The translations under genes and the position numbers were made by a program. A stretch of 64,000 nucleotides of DNA, from the NCBI GenBank assembly GCA_019914995.1, contig CM034130.1, forward strand, positions 124,001 through 188,000, read 5' to 3'. The notes under the pieces were generated by a model. It was not told the origin of the DNA and ran no database searches. It saw only the letters and a list, made by a program, of their open reading frames with translations. Positions 19,991-31,755 of this stretch are shown piece by piece. How positions within the stretch are numbered: position 1 is the stretch's first letter; every line of letters starts with the position of its first letter. This DNA comes from Acanthochlamys bracteata. Its lineage: Eukaryota > Streptophyta > Magnoliopsida > Pandanales > Velloziaceae.

Positions 19991-20133
19991 GAGAAAGAGA
20001 AATCTTATGATTAAACAATGAAGATCACGACGGAGCCGTTACCGCTTCAATATATATATATACCGTTTAAAAGCAGCTATAGGAAGAGAATGATCGATGT
20101 TTGTCCTTCATTTCCTTCAGAAAATTAAACCTC
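17020..20133. other. JMJ 5' region and spacer to the NAC gene
   Basis: About 17,045-18,660 is probably JMJ 5' UTR exon(s) and intron on the minus strand. It has no competing open frame and ends in AT-rich, pyrimidine-patterned DNA. From 18.7 to 20.1 kb I see only AT-rich spacer, a weak 69-codon frame (19503-19712) of simple composition, and a TA microsatellite at about 19961-19986. The last few hundred bases are probably the NAC gene's 3' UTR. Confidence 0.45.
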
Positions 20134-21819
20134 TCATTCTTGCCGTACCTGAAAATTTTCCTCCCGCCAACAATGATGGACTTGTTGTACTACACTGACG
20201 CGATCATCAACAGAGTCGAGGAAGTGACTGCAATAACCTCCATCGACCCTTGATTCATCAACCGCATCCATCATTACATTCACGTTCACGTTCATGTTCA
20301 TGTGTGTGTTGTCTGTTTCTGGAGGGAAATCAAGATAGTTGTAGTGCAATACAGCCAAATTAAGGAAGGGATTTGTCGAGTCGTCGTCTTCCTCATGTGG
20401 GACAACAGAAGCTAGGGCAGACTGTAAGGCAGAACAACAAGAAGAAGAAGATGTTTTCGTCGCTTCAAACTCAAACTGATCATAGCGTCGTCCTAATTGG
20501 TCATGAGCAGGCAAAGGTTCGTGCGCGTCAATAACCTGAGGAGGCGATGAGGTTGAACCACAAGCCATCTTCATCGCATCTTCTTCATGGATTTCAACGC
20601 CAAAGCTAACCCTTCCAGTTTCAGATTCAGTTCCCTTCCTCTTGTGAAACACTCTGCACAACACCCAATCCTCCTGTAATTGCGAAAGCAAATTAAGAAA
20701 CAGATGAAAGGCAGCAGAGTACAGTACAGTACAGTAGTGACAAACCAAAAGTTGCTTCGTGGACGCCGTACCTTAGGAGGACCATGAAGATCCTCTATCC
20801 GGAACTCATGCATGACCCAGTTTGTCTTGATGCTGTTCGGAGCTCTTCCTCGATAAAATACAAGGGTCTTTCGCATCCCAACAATCGAGTGAGTCGAGGG
20901 ATCATGCACAACTCTATCTTTTCCAGTTGCCTTCCAGTATCCAGACTTGGTTGCCCGATTCGTACGAGAACCGGTGGCATATTTCCGATCACGGAAGCTA
21001 AAGAAGTACCATTGGTTTGCACTGAGCCTAGCCACCTCTGACATGAACACAAACAAAAATCAGACAAGTGGATATACAACTTCTTGAAAGTATGTTTTTC
21101 ATCATTCGATTTTTGACATTAGCTAGAGCTTGCTGTTTATGAGCAACTTGAGGATGTGATTCAACATAAACTAATTAATCTTGCGCTTTTAGAAGACACG
21201 ACAAAAGATCACATGCAAGTCGTACTATTGCATGCGTAGATATACGCAGCACTACTTTCTATCTTACTAATTAACTGTATCTAACTGATCGTCGACAAGT
21301 TTCTGTTATGAACTTAATTGTTATATCTATGTATACAATTAGAGCCAAGAGAATAGTGCAACCAAATAATAATTTATCAAACAAATGAAATCTAATATAT
21401 ATGATGACAGCTTCTTCATTGCCTTTAATCTACATATGCATGAAGCGATTAATCATGGTGATGAGCTGGATGCTCATAATTAATATACAAAAACCTGATT
21501 CAACTTTTCCATTAATTAGAACCTAGCTAGAAAAGCCTCAATTTTCATCAACATGAGTTCCTTACTTAAGAATAACAAGTACGTCATACATATAGCTACG
21601 AGCTAGTTGTTTAATGGATACACGACGCTAACGAGCAGTATAATTATTACCTGGAAGCTCCCATGGTTCTCTAGTATGAAGGTCCACCTCCACCATTGTT
21701 TCCTCAGAGGCTCTCTCATTAATGACCTTTTTGTAGAGATAGTGGCAGACAAGCTCTTCATCACTTGGGTAGAACCTGAACCCTGGAGGGAGAGAAGACT
21801 CTATGTCCCTTAAACCCAT
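20134..21819 (-). CDS. NAC-domain transcription factor, NAC21/22-like
   Basis: Three exons (21819-21651, 21037-20772, 20673-20134) encode about 324 residues. The NAC domain fills residues 1 to about 155 with subdomains A-E in order: [63 protein letters not shown] with [14 protein letters not shown] and [11 protein letters not shown], then [13 protein letters not shown]. The two introns sit at the usual NAC positions. The C-terminal half is acidic and Ser-rich with Met/Asn/Val runs, as expected for an activation region. NAC proteins bind CGT[G/A]-type sites as dimers in the nucleus. The [14 protein letters not shown] start resembles plant proteins labelled NAC21/22, but the paralogue is uncertain. 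A TATA-like tatatat occurs near 21970-21980, about 150 bp upstream of the ATG on the minus strand. Confidence 0.93.
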
Positions 21820-24800
21820 GCCCCTCTACAATAAAAGCTTTTTCAGATCGAAACTGCTCATCAATCAATAAAAGAAAAAGCACACCTAGGTCTCACGTAC
21901 AAGTACTCGAACGCCTTTCCGCGCTGTGAGAATTAAGGCAATTAATACAGAACAACCAGGAAAGCTTGCTTATATATGGAGACAATTTAAGAGATATAGC
22001 TATGGCCTATATATAAAAGATAGTAACAGGATCTAGTAGAAGTTGAGCTCATGAAAGATGTCGTCTATGCATAGGCTAAATAATATCTTAAATTCAATCA
22101 TCTCAGCAATTTAAAGTAGGAAGGAATCCCTGCATGTCCTAATTAATAATTGATGCTGAGATCGATATAGCTGTAGGCTTATTAAGAAGTCCTCACACAA
22201 AAAAAGAAGCCAATTAATTCTTCTACTGCAAGAACCCGTGAAAAACGAATAGACAAACTATAGTCAGAATAAGAAACAACTCAGTAATTATAAATAGCGG
22301 AAAATGGAATTTATGGAATGTAAGTTAAATGAGAGCGGGAGAAAGTAATTAATCGAGAGACTAACTAATGGAAAGACGTCAAGAAGCTGTTAACTATCTA
22401 TACAATACGACATTTTAGGGCGTTACTTTCTGATCCCTAGTTGATCATGACAAATCATTCCTTCTGCAATGAACATATATATATAATTGCGAACAATTAT
22501 TGGTTGGGGTGGTATTTTCAGATCAAGATAGCGCGTGGTCCGCTGCTACATTTCGTTAGTTATAGTGGGTCATGCATATCATATAATCTTCCTGTGCAAC
22601 AAATTAATAATGAAGAAAGAGATATATAAAGAGGAAACATACTTTTTTTTTTTGGCTATATGTGTGGCCGCCGGCGAGAGTGAGCACATACTATATGGAA
22701 ATGGCAATACCAGCACATTAGGCTTATTAAGTAGAGATTTCAACATGCAAAGCTAGGTCTAGAATTCAGTAGTAGTACTGTTGTCCTACCATTAAATATC
22801 CAAGCGAGCAAACAGGGATCAAGAATGAATGAAGTATATTAATTTGTAAATATGCACATTAATTGAATGCTCATCGACAAGGTAGAGAATATGCAGATAA
22901 CGATCTCGATGGTGTTGCCTTGATTGAGACATACCAACAGATAACAATAACAACAATTAGTATTATGGAGGCCTAGCTAGGTTCCCATAGGAAAATAAGA
23001 AATACCAACAACGCTCTTTATACATACATATCAAAAGCTTATATTGTCGGGGAACTTATCCGTTTTGCAGCTGAGCTAAGACCGTATAGTACTTTTAGAT
23101 GGGCATATCAAACTACGATGATGAATCCATCAAGCAATGTCATCCAATCCAGACCAGCTAGTTAGGGCGTACGTGTGGGTCGACGTTAGGCATGCATCTC
23201 AAATTTTTAAATCTAAAACTAGTGAGTGTTCTACTAGCTTTTATATATATAAAAGAAGTTCATTCAGAATACAAATTAGAATTCTATTTAATTAAAGACT
23301 GGAAACTTCTTTCCTACAAGGTCTTGCAAAGCTGGAGAAGAGCTTCCCAGAGCCCCATTCATGAGCTGTTAAATATAGGGGCTCTTATCTCCGTGGAAGC
23401 TATGTATAGGATGTGGGGTTGATTTAATTGAATGGGAAATATATGATTCGATTATCTGGAAAAGAAGAGGAAAACTTTGGTAGTGCATGGATTTCATCAT
23501 GAGAGAAACGTTTACAATCATTAATGCTCTATGATTGGGAACTCGATCTTTTTATAGATTGAAGATTATGATCACCTTAATTAATTTGTCGATAGGGTGA
23601 CGGCTCTTTCCAGCTCCAGCCATATATAAACCCTTCTCATGCATCATCGCTCTCTCCTACATTAATAACAACCAAGTTAATTTGATAAATATTTTGTGAT
23701 GGAATGGAACAAATTAATAATTAACAGTAGGGCCTGGCCGCTAGAATTCCTATTGCATATATATCACAATCTCATGAAAACATTCAATTTCTTAAAAATA
23801 CTGCAGACTTACGTGGCATGGATTGTCTCTCCTTCGATGGATGATGAATGTTGTCCCATGGTGATTGCGATCGCACTGGGGATTTGATCAACAGATCCAT
23901 CAACTCCGATTCCTTTTATTTGTTTCTTCATCACAATAATTCCAATCATACAAGTTCTTTTCACCTGCATAATTAGTTGAGGCAGAAATAATTAAAAATT
24001 AGAATATCGTTTGTTGCATTTGCAATATTGCCGATAAAAATAGTTCGTCACATGCATATACAACAAGTTAATTAATCATTTTAAGCTCGGTCCCCATGCC
24101 CACGTGGGGAACAATATACAGGAAAACAATCTCTAATTGTGAAATTAAACAATGAAAACCCTACTTACTCCTGAAAAATGGAAAGATAATTCCTACAGAT
24201 AATAGCTTTTCCGTTAACTGTCAGGGGACCTGTACGAGTAATATATAGAAGATCCACGCACATTTTGTAGGCAACTAGTTCATGATCGACAAGCAACATA
24301 TATAAAATTAATGGCAGACCCGGCAAAAAGAAAAGCACGAGTGTCGCAAGGCTTCAGGTAACCCGAAGACAAATTGTAAATTCAAATAAGATTTTATCTT
24401 AAATATATATATATAAAGAAGTTTTCTGGAAACTAAATTAGCTCTCAAAATCCAGGTAACATAACTCGCAATGGTCTACAGCACTCATCTTTCAGAATCT
24501 CGCTTGCCAAACTGATAGTAACAAATCAAGCTATTACAGGCACATCAAGGAAAAAATCTTAAGATAATTGCTGACGATAACTAATTCAATTGTATCAGTC
24601 TCTTACAATATTACACGTATATTTTTAATATCTTTATTTGGACATATTCATCCAAAACGGGAATGGACCACTATCTTAGTAGAGAAATGGAACTTCACAA
24701 AAAACTTCTAACGATGACAAAAATAGCACTTTGAAATGAACAGTGCATCCGTCCTTAATTAATTCACCGAGGCCTCACCGAAGAAGAGTTTTATATAAAT

Positions 24801-27440
24801 CACAACCTCAGATCCTATAAATCAAATCAGCAGAAAAAAAGGGTGACGTCAGTTAACAGGCTTCGCCTTACCAAATATAATGACAAGGCTGCAATCTAGC
24901 ACAATTAAGTAGAAGAGGTACACGCACCTGATATTCGTAAACCTAAGAATGAAAGATGGTTATTATCGGCCGTTACCTAATTCTCCCTACACAATGATAC
25001 TCTATAAATTCCAAAGTCTCCAAACACAAGACAATTTGCTAGTTGCTATAGTTGATCACTAGTTTGGGTTTGCATCTAACTTCCAGGATTGCCTTAATGG
25101 CTTGGCAAGGTGGGAAACGGTTGTCTACAAGCATCCTTTAGGATGATTTGAACGGATTCTTGAAAGCGAAATAACTACATAAAAGAATTTATAAGACACA
25201 AGTTTTCAAGTTAAACGATTAAAAGAACAGAACGAATAAAATTATAGGGGTACAGTGCTAAGTACCTCTCTTTAATTATATACGCGTTCTCTTAAGTCAT
25301 TCGTCCATCTTCAATATTTTATTTTGAAAAATGCATCTCATCTCATCCTGTGGAAGAAGGAAAAATGTTAAACAAAGAAGTACTCCCGAAGTACCCGTAG
25401 TACAACCCCAAGAAATTGCATCAACTCGGACTACCAAATAAACTTCACGAGTCTCTCAACTTGGCTACTTACTAATTAGGAGACACGGACCACATCAGTT
25501 GATGTCATGCTTCGGTCCACCGACGCATAGCCAAATGCATTATCAGCATCAAGCCTTCACTGCAGCAGGGATCCCCAAACTTTCGCCTCAAATATTGGAG
25601 CATATTTATTTAAACCGAAAGTAATTTTTATACCAAAACATTATTTTTAATTTTTTTATATAAGTATTTTTATATGAAATTTAAGAAAAGCTAGGATTTC
25701 ATGCTTCAGGGAAAGATACTAGATAAATACGCTAGATTAGAAATTACACGCATACAATACAACGAAAGATGCAATCAGAAGGGCCTAGTATCCAAATAAA
25801 GACGAGATTATAAATTTGCGGTTGAAGTTCCCACCTAAGCGCCTAAAACAGGGTCCTCCTGCTCACGGGGAAGATCTCAACACGCCCACGAACTACAGAA
25901 AATGTATGACCAAACTCAGTTTCGTAAAAGAACGAAACCGACTAAAGCAAATTAGGCGGCAATTACAGCTTCATATGGATAGCTATCAGGAGACGGATGC
26001 CTCAAAACAGTACTAGCGATGGCGAAGTATAATGAAAGAATGTCTACAATCTCACCATAGCATGCACATTCCAACAATCAGGCACATGCACTATCCAGTG
26101 CAACAGTATTGAGCAGGTTGGAAGATGATTCCAGCAACAATGACTTATCAGCCCTGAACTGCTAACGTTACAGTTTCAATCCTATTCCTTGAGCACCAAA
26201 CACGACAAAAATGTATTGCTGCTAATATTTTGTTAGCACTTGTTTAGCTTTGCAAAAGAAGGCCCAGTCATCACCTTTCACAGGTAGAAAGACAAGTTTC
26301 AAACCTTGCCACCATTTTGCTTAGAGTTTGAGCAGAATGGAAGAAAAACTTTCAGAACGATATTACTGGGTCCTAAAACCAAAGAATGTGGGCACTAGTT
26401 TGCCACAAAGTTCATACTTGACACTGAGAATAACATGGCCGAGCAAAGGAAGAAGATATCTGCAGCATAGAAGAAAAATAAGCAAAATAGTTCTTATGAG
26501 AGTTCCAGTATTGTTACTCTCCACCAAAAAAGAGAAAAAAAAGGGAAGATCGTTCTTATGAGAGTTCCAGTATTTGTTATGCAGTGTATGAGAGTTCCTA
26601 AAAAGAAAAAAAAATAAACATGCATGTACGAGATGTTGCCTACAAATAATGACAACTAGATACATCAACTTTGTGAAGTAGCATATCCTAATAGACTATC
26701 AAGCCAAATAGTTTAGACAACATCTCAATAACCATCAGTGCAGTTTCTAATAAGACCTTATTCTTTTGGAAAATAAACTTGCCTTGACTTGTAAGAGAAT
26801 GGATCATGATAGTAATAAAGCAGTATAAAAGAAAGTAAAACCTCAGAGCCAGAACAATTAATAACAGAAAAACATGCTGAATTTTTTTTAAAAAAAAATT
26901 TGAAACTACAATGAATGTATGATTGTAGTAAAAGAGAAAAGGTGATAACAAGCAGGCAATCAACTATCTGTTTGGCTGATCAGAAAGGAGGGGTAAAAAC
27001 AGAAACATGATACATAACCCCGATATCAGAAAAGGAGAACAGAATTTTCATACCACAGAAAAATCTGAAGTAAACAATTTGCTATATAAAATAAAACACT
27101 AAGATAAATAATTTCACAAAAATGAAACTAAATTTTGCACCATGGACTTAGAATGAACAGAAAGTTAGACAAAACAAATAAATGAATCAACATGAAATGT
27201 AACAAGAGAATATAAAATGCAGAATAACGATAAAAACAAAATAAAACAGAAAGGAAAAAACACTAAAGTGGAAACATTTTGGTGCAAATGGAACTAGAAG
27301 AAATTATAACAATAAAAAGACGGCAACTGAAGAGGAAAAAGTTTGAAAGAAAATGATTAAATAGTCAAAACAACATTAGAAATAAAATACTAAACACATT
27401 ATACAAAGAAATTAACAAAACAAAATTTCTTGAACTGCAA
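21820..27440. other. Long intergenic region without a convincing protein gene
   Basis: About 5.6 kb. It holds the NAC promoter side (to about 23.5 kb) and AT-rich DNA rich in short homopolymers and ctagctag-type repeats. Open frames are all under 105 codons with simple composition and no recognised domain (for example 23192-23422 and 25816-26016). I see no tRNA, no rRNA and no clear retroelement protein. It may include introns of a minus-strand transcript starting near 29.9 kb. Confidence 0.4.
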
Positions 27441-27449
27441 CATATGCAT

Positions 27450-27760
27450 ATAGGAGGAGATATAGGCACTCTCCCATTCACACAATCCTAGACTCCTCTT
27501 AGTGATCAGACCAATTATGATTCAACTCATATTTTTAGATAGAAAATAACATGTTGACAATTTTTTTTATCAATTTTTATTTTTTGTGTTATTTTGATCA
27601 AGAGTGACGATTGAGATCGAATCGCATTCCGGTTGGGCTGAACTTTTATCAACATATTTTGAACATGATTCTTCATATCTATCGGTGGATATTACATTTG
27701 GAGATTTTACCGGCCACTTTTGGCCGGCATGTGCACATATGTGCCTATAGCTTATCCCCC

Positions 27761-27800
<40 letters not shown>
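27450..27800. mobile_element. Degenerate foldback-family element C, next to a CT/TA microsatellite
   Basis: Bases about 27590-27755 align by eye with the right arm of the intact foldback at 30181-30600: tttgatcaag, a gatcgaatcg patch, tggatatt..ttggagat, then ccggcca..ttggccgg and gtgcctatag. A weak left end (gatataggcactc) is visible near 27460. The right end runs directly into CT and then TA repeats (about 27760-27800). TA-tract association is shared with the other copies. Confidence 0.5.
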
Positions 27801-27801
<1 letters not shown>

Positions 27802-27829
27802 AGAAATGCCAATAAATAAGGAATAAAGG

Positions 27830-28250
27830 AACAAATTCGGATTGCAACGATAAAGTGTTATTGACGCAAAATTAGTGGTAAGAACAAGAAAAATATTTCA
27901 CGTATCAAAGAGTATCAAACAGACTACAAAAAATTGTTTACATACATTAATTCTCCATATAGCTATGATAAGGGTGTTTCATTTCCTCTTCAAGGAAGTA
28001 CATGTCAAATCTGTAAGTGAATATCATCCATGCTTAGCACAATACTTGCAGGTGCTGTGCTCAAACGTAAGGAACAAAAACGCAGCTTCAACATAAACTG
28101 TGTTGGTAGACATTGACTTCATAAAAACACATAAAAACAAATTGACTCACAAAACCATGCAATCTAAATATATGGCTGAATGAATAGCTAAATTATGCAT
28201 ATCAACCTGTACCTCCAAATCCCCGTCCACATGTGTCCCATCCATTACAC
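27830..28250. repeat. Segment duplicated at 60,360-60,560
   Basis: Shared phrases in the same order with about 60,365-60,545 include gtcaaatctgtaagtgaata, tcatccatgct, ttgactcacaaaa, atggctgaatgaat and cctccaaatcc. Both copies lie immediately right of a foldback-family element and a CT/TA microsatellite, so element and flank were copied together. The copy here is longer. No coding function was recognised. Confidence 0.6.
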
Positions 28251-30146
28251 AGCTCTTGTAAAATGAAAGGTTGCAAAAGAAACCTGAATTCATACATCAG
28301 TGTTACAAAATAATGTGCTTATCACATGACAAGATAATACTGCATCTAAAGTTGATTTTATTTGCTGAAAGTTACATCTCTGCGAGCAGTAAAGGCAAAC
28401 TAATTCAATGCCAGAAGTTTGCTACATTAGAAAAAAAAATCATTATAATGTCAATCAATAGTAAAATAGGGTTTTATGAAAGCTTATCAAGACAGACTTG
28501 CAAAAATCCTCTCATGTTAATAGGTTCTGTCACACATTGAAAAACAAAAGTATGTCACATGATCAAGCATCTCATAGCAGGCTTCAATGTAGTCAAATGA
28601 AAAACTCAACCTCCCTTCCCACAATTTACTCAATCCACAAGTATTTCTTCGGTACCACTTGTATGTGTGTTCTATTTCTTATAGCCTTCTGTCTGTAAAA
28701 TGTATAGATCCCTGTTACTATAAGGTATTCAAAGAACAATATGAATGTTACTTGGAGTATGAAACAATGTGAAAAGCAGATCAGTATGAAGCAGTTAGAA
28801 AAACTGAAGCTCCAAGCAGTCCACTTCTCTACATATTATAAAAGATAAATTTATGATTTAAAATGATAAATACAAACAATGCAAAGATTTAAACTAATAG
28901 CTACCAAAACGAGGTTAATATAACTCAGATTTTCAATTTTTGGAAACTGAGTGTACATCATGCGAAGAGCTGTAAGCTTATTGCTGAAGATGAGAGTATT
29001 TTATGCAATATAATGTTGATATACAAAAGCATAACTACAACTTGCAGGAAGAAAACTTAAGGTCTAGCAGAGAGGTGTCACAAAATATTTGATAACACTG
29101 GAAATATATAAAGCATGCACAAAGTAGAAGGAATAAGTGAGTCTGCACTCTACTAAGGACAATAGCTGAACCCTTTCAGCAAACCTCCGTAAAGATCAGC
29201 CCATATCGAATTCATTCCATAAGCCTACTCAATTTGTCCCTGCAAACTAAAGAAAACATCAACGCAAAATCAACAGAATATTTATTGATAGATGAAGACG
29301 AATTCTGAAATACAATGCAGACTAAGCCATAAAAATCAGTCAGCAGTTAAGATAAGAACCAATCCAAATGCTACAAGAACCTCCCGTAAACTTCTGCCAA
29401 CCAACTCAGGAAAATTGAAAATCAACATACTGAAGCAGCAATAGAAGAAACAACAAAACAGAGAATAGATCGCCGAAAAGGACCTACAGAATGCAAGATC
29501 ATATGTGAATTAAATCTCGTCAAGCAACAAGACACTCATCTTAAGATTTTCGAATAAGAAGAAAACTAAACCATCATGCCAATACAATTCCTATCAAGGA
29601 CAAATCAGAAACCAGAGGGAAAACCTAAATTCGAAGTCAAGTCCAAAGAGCTATGACGATGGAAGAGAAGAAGATAATCGACGAGAAAACCATCACATGC
29701 CTAAATTCGAACCCAATTCCAAAGAGCAATCCATCAACTCGATCTCAAAGCGAATAGAAAAAGTCATACCTAGAGATGGAGTAGAATATCGATCGGAGAT
29801 TTCTTCACTCTCTTCGTGATCCTGTTAATCATCGTCTCTTGCTCGCTTCCTCCCAACAGATCGAGAAGTTTCCGCCATTGCCGTTGCTGCTGGAAGACTC
29901 GAGCAACCAAGCGGGCAAAATGAAAATACAGAGTTCAAGATCGCGGGTAGGAACCAATTTTCTACCCGACAGGGTGTGTTATTTCAGACTAGAAATGATT
30001 TATTAGAAAAAGAATTATTAAAAAATATATAATAATATTTTTAGAAATGAGTTTAATTTTATACTTTTTAAAAAATAATAAATTAAAATTGATATTTTTG
30101 TTATTCCATAGAAATTAAATGTTAAAATCTCGACAAATTTAATATA

Positions 30147-30152
<6 letters not shown>
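28251..30152. other. Spacer with a candidate 5' exon of a minus-strand transcript
   Basis: Mostly AT-rich and without domains. At the right side, on the minus strand, an ATG at 29878 opens MAETSRSVGRKRARDDD and then stops (TAA at 29827-29825). The sequence continues with few features to a good donor, CTCTAG|gtatgac, at 29770. The GC-richer leader looks like the first exon of a real transcript, but no following coding exon was found between 24 and 29.7 kb. It may be a non-coding RNA, a uORF-bearing leader or a broken gene. Confidence 0.25.
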
Positions 30153-30178
<26 letters not shown>

Positions 30179-30180
30179 GG

Positions 30181-30600
30181 GATAGGATATAGGTACTCCA
30201 TGTGTTATATGCACTCAATCGATTTTTCCGGCCATATTTAGCCGGAGAGACTTCCAAATTCGATTTTTACCGTTGGATATGTAGAACTATGAGTTAGAAA
30301 CATACTTACCAAATTTCAGTTCAATCGGACCACGAATCGACCTTCATCCGGCCACTTGATCAAGATGACTCAAAACAAAAAATATATATTTTGTCAACTT
30401 TTACTATTTGAGTCATCTTGATCAAATGGCCGGATGAAGGTCGATTCGTGGTCCGATTGAACGGAAATTTGGTAAGCATGTTTCCGACTCATAGCTCTAC
30501 ATATCCAACAGTGAAGATCGGATTTGGAGATCTCTCCGGCCAAATATGGCCGGAAAAACCGATGGAGTGCATATAGCACATGGAGTGCCTATATCCTATC
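30181..30600. mobile_element. Foldback (hairpin) MITE-like element A inside a TA microsatellite
   Basis: Two long inverted arms, about 195 bp each, flank a short A/T loop near 30390. The left arm starts gataggatataggtactcc; the right arm read backwards starts gataggatataggcactcc. The arms stay collinear through gccgg, a gttggatatgtag patch, aatcggaccacgaatcgacc and ttcatccggcca. TA repeats lie directly on both sides (about 30153-30178 and 30602-30623). No coding capacity. TA-tract insertion recalls the Micron type of plant MITE, but that assignment is by analogy. Transcription through it would give a long hairpin RNA. Confidence 0.8.
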
Positions 30601-30623
30601 ACATATATATATATATATATATA

Positions 30624-30905
30624 CAGATAAAAATACTTTTTTTCTAAATGCACTCTGATGCATTCTATAATTATTTTAGCCATGAAGACCTTAAAATTTA
30701 ATATCTACGATTGAATACGAAAAATTATGAATCAGAAATGTTCAATAAAATTTCAGATCAATCAGATTATGAATCAATTATCCGATCATGACAAAAATAA
30801 AATAATATATGTATTTAAAAACTTTTTTTTTTCTATCATCTTGATCAAATGATCGGATGAAGATTAATTCATGATTTTATTGAGCTGAAATTTTATCACC
30901 ATATT
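30624..30905. mobile_element. Degenerate foldback-family element B, adjacent to A
   Basis: An older relative of element A: atgcactc, a gatgcattct patch, then atgaatcag, aatttcagatcaatcaga, tccgatcatgac, an A/T loop, and the returning arm catcttgatcaaatgatcgg. The right arm breaks off at about 30903, where sequence near the ABCI-derived duplicate begins. The truncation suggests that the duplicate joined into or through this element. Confidence 0.6.
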
Positions 30906-30969
30906 AGTGCCCCTATTTTTTTCTCAAAATTTGTTAGTTTGTAGAACCATTTGACCATTTCTAAGTTTG

Positions 30970-31755
30970 CCCCCAGCTAAACATAATCTGTGAACAAATC
31001 TGGAGATTGGAAGTCACTTTTCGCAGTTAGTATCCAAGCAGTCTTGTCTTTTTTATCATGGTTCTGGATCAAATAACACGACTGAGAGTAGCCTATGTAT
31101 TAAGTGTTGGCATTCTGTTATAGTAGCAGACTGTATAATTGTTTTCTTATTCACTTATCCTGATGCTTTGCATAAAAAACATTAGGTCCTGTTGCTTGAT
31201 GAAATTACTGTTGACCTTGATGTCGTCACAAGAATGGATTTGCTCGACTTTTTCAAAGAGGAATGTGAACAGGTTGTGAACTAAACCCTATATGTATAAC
31301 TTTTCCTGCCACTCGTGGTTTGTGGCTTGTGTTTATCATGCTGTTCTTTGGTTTTTTTACAGAGAGGAGCGACCATTGTCTATGCCACACATATTTTTGA
31401 TGGTTTGGAGACTTGGGCTACAGATATTGCATACATTCAAGATGGAGAGTTGAAAAGGTCCTGTAAACTTGTTGATGTTCAGGAGTTAAAAAGTACAAAC
31501 AACTTGCTGTCGGTAGTTGAATCATGGCTTCGTTCAGAGACCAGAATTCGAAAGAAGGAAACTGTGAAAGCCCAAACTCAACCTATCAAGTCTACTCCTT
31601 CCAATTCATCACCTTTCAGATCATCTAGACATATGGCTTACTATCGGTAGCTTTCATGGACCCATAACTACTTTATACCAATATGATGATAAACCTAGAT
31701 GGATGATGTTGCAAGACAACTGCCAATACGTTACCTGATGATTATACGTTATAGA
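30970..31755 (+). pseudogene. Truncated, inverted duplicate of the ABCI gene (last two exons)
   Basis: Matches the reverse complement of about 60,555-61,335. It holds part of intron 4, exon 5 (31186-31272) and exon 6 (31363-31650) plus 3' flank to the catcaggt/acctgatg sequence near 31740. Exon 5 keeps Walker B ([11 protein letters not shown]); exon 6 keeps the H-loop (YATHIFDG) and the C-terminal SSRHMAYYR. Both exons stay open and differ little from the parent; the tail carries a two-codon insertion (KAQTQP versus KTQP). Exons 1-4, including Walker A and the ABC signature, are absent, so it cannot encode an ATPase. Confidence 0.85.

Noticed and set aside
25816-26016. 66-codon open frame rich in Lys/Arg/Gln
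   Set aside because: Unspliced, no homologue recalled, surrounded by non-coding AT-rich DNA; likely chance.
27760-27800. CT and TA repeats as a possible CRISPR-like or satellite array
   Set aside because: Simple microsatellite; CRISPR does not occur in plant nuclear DNA.
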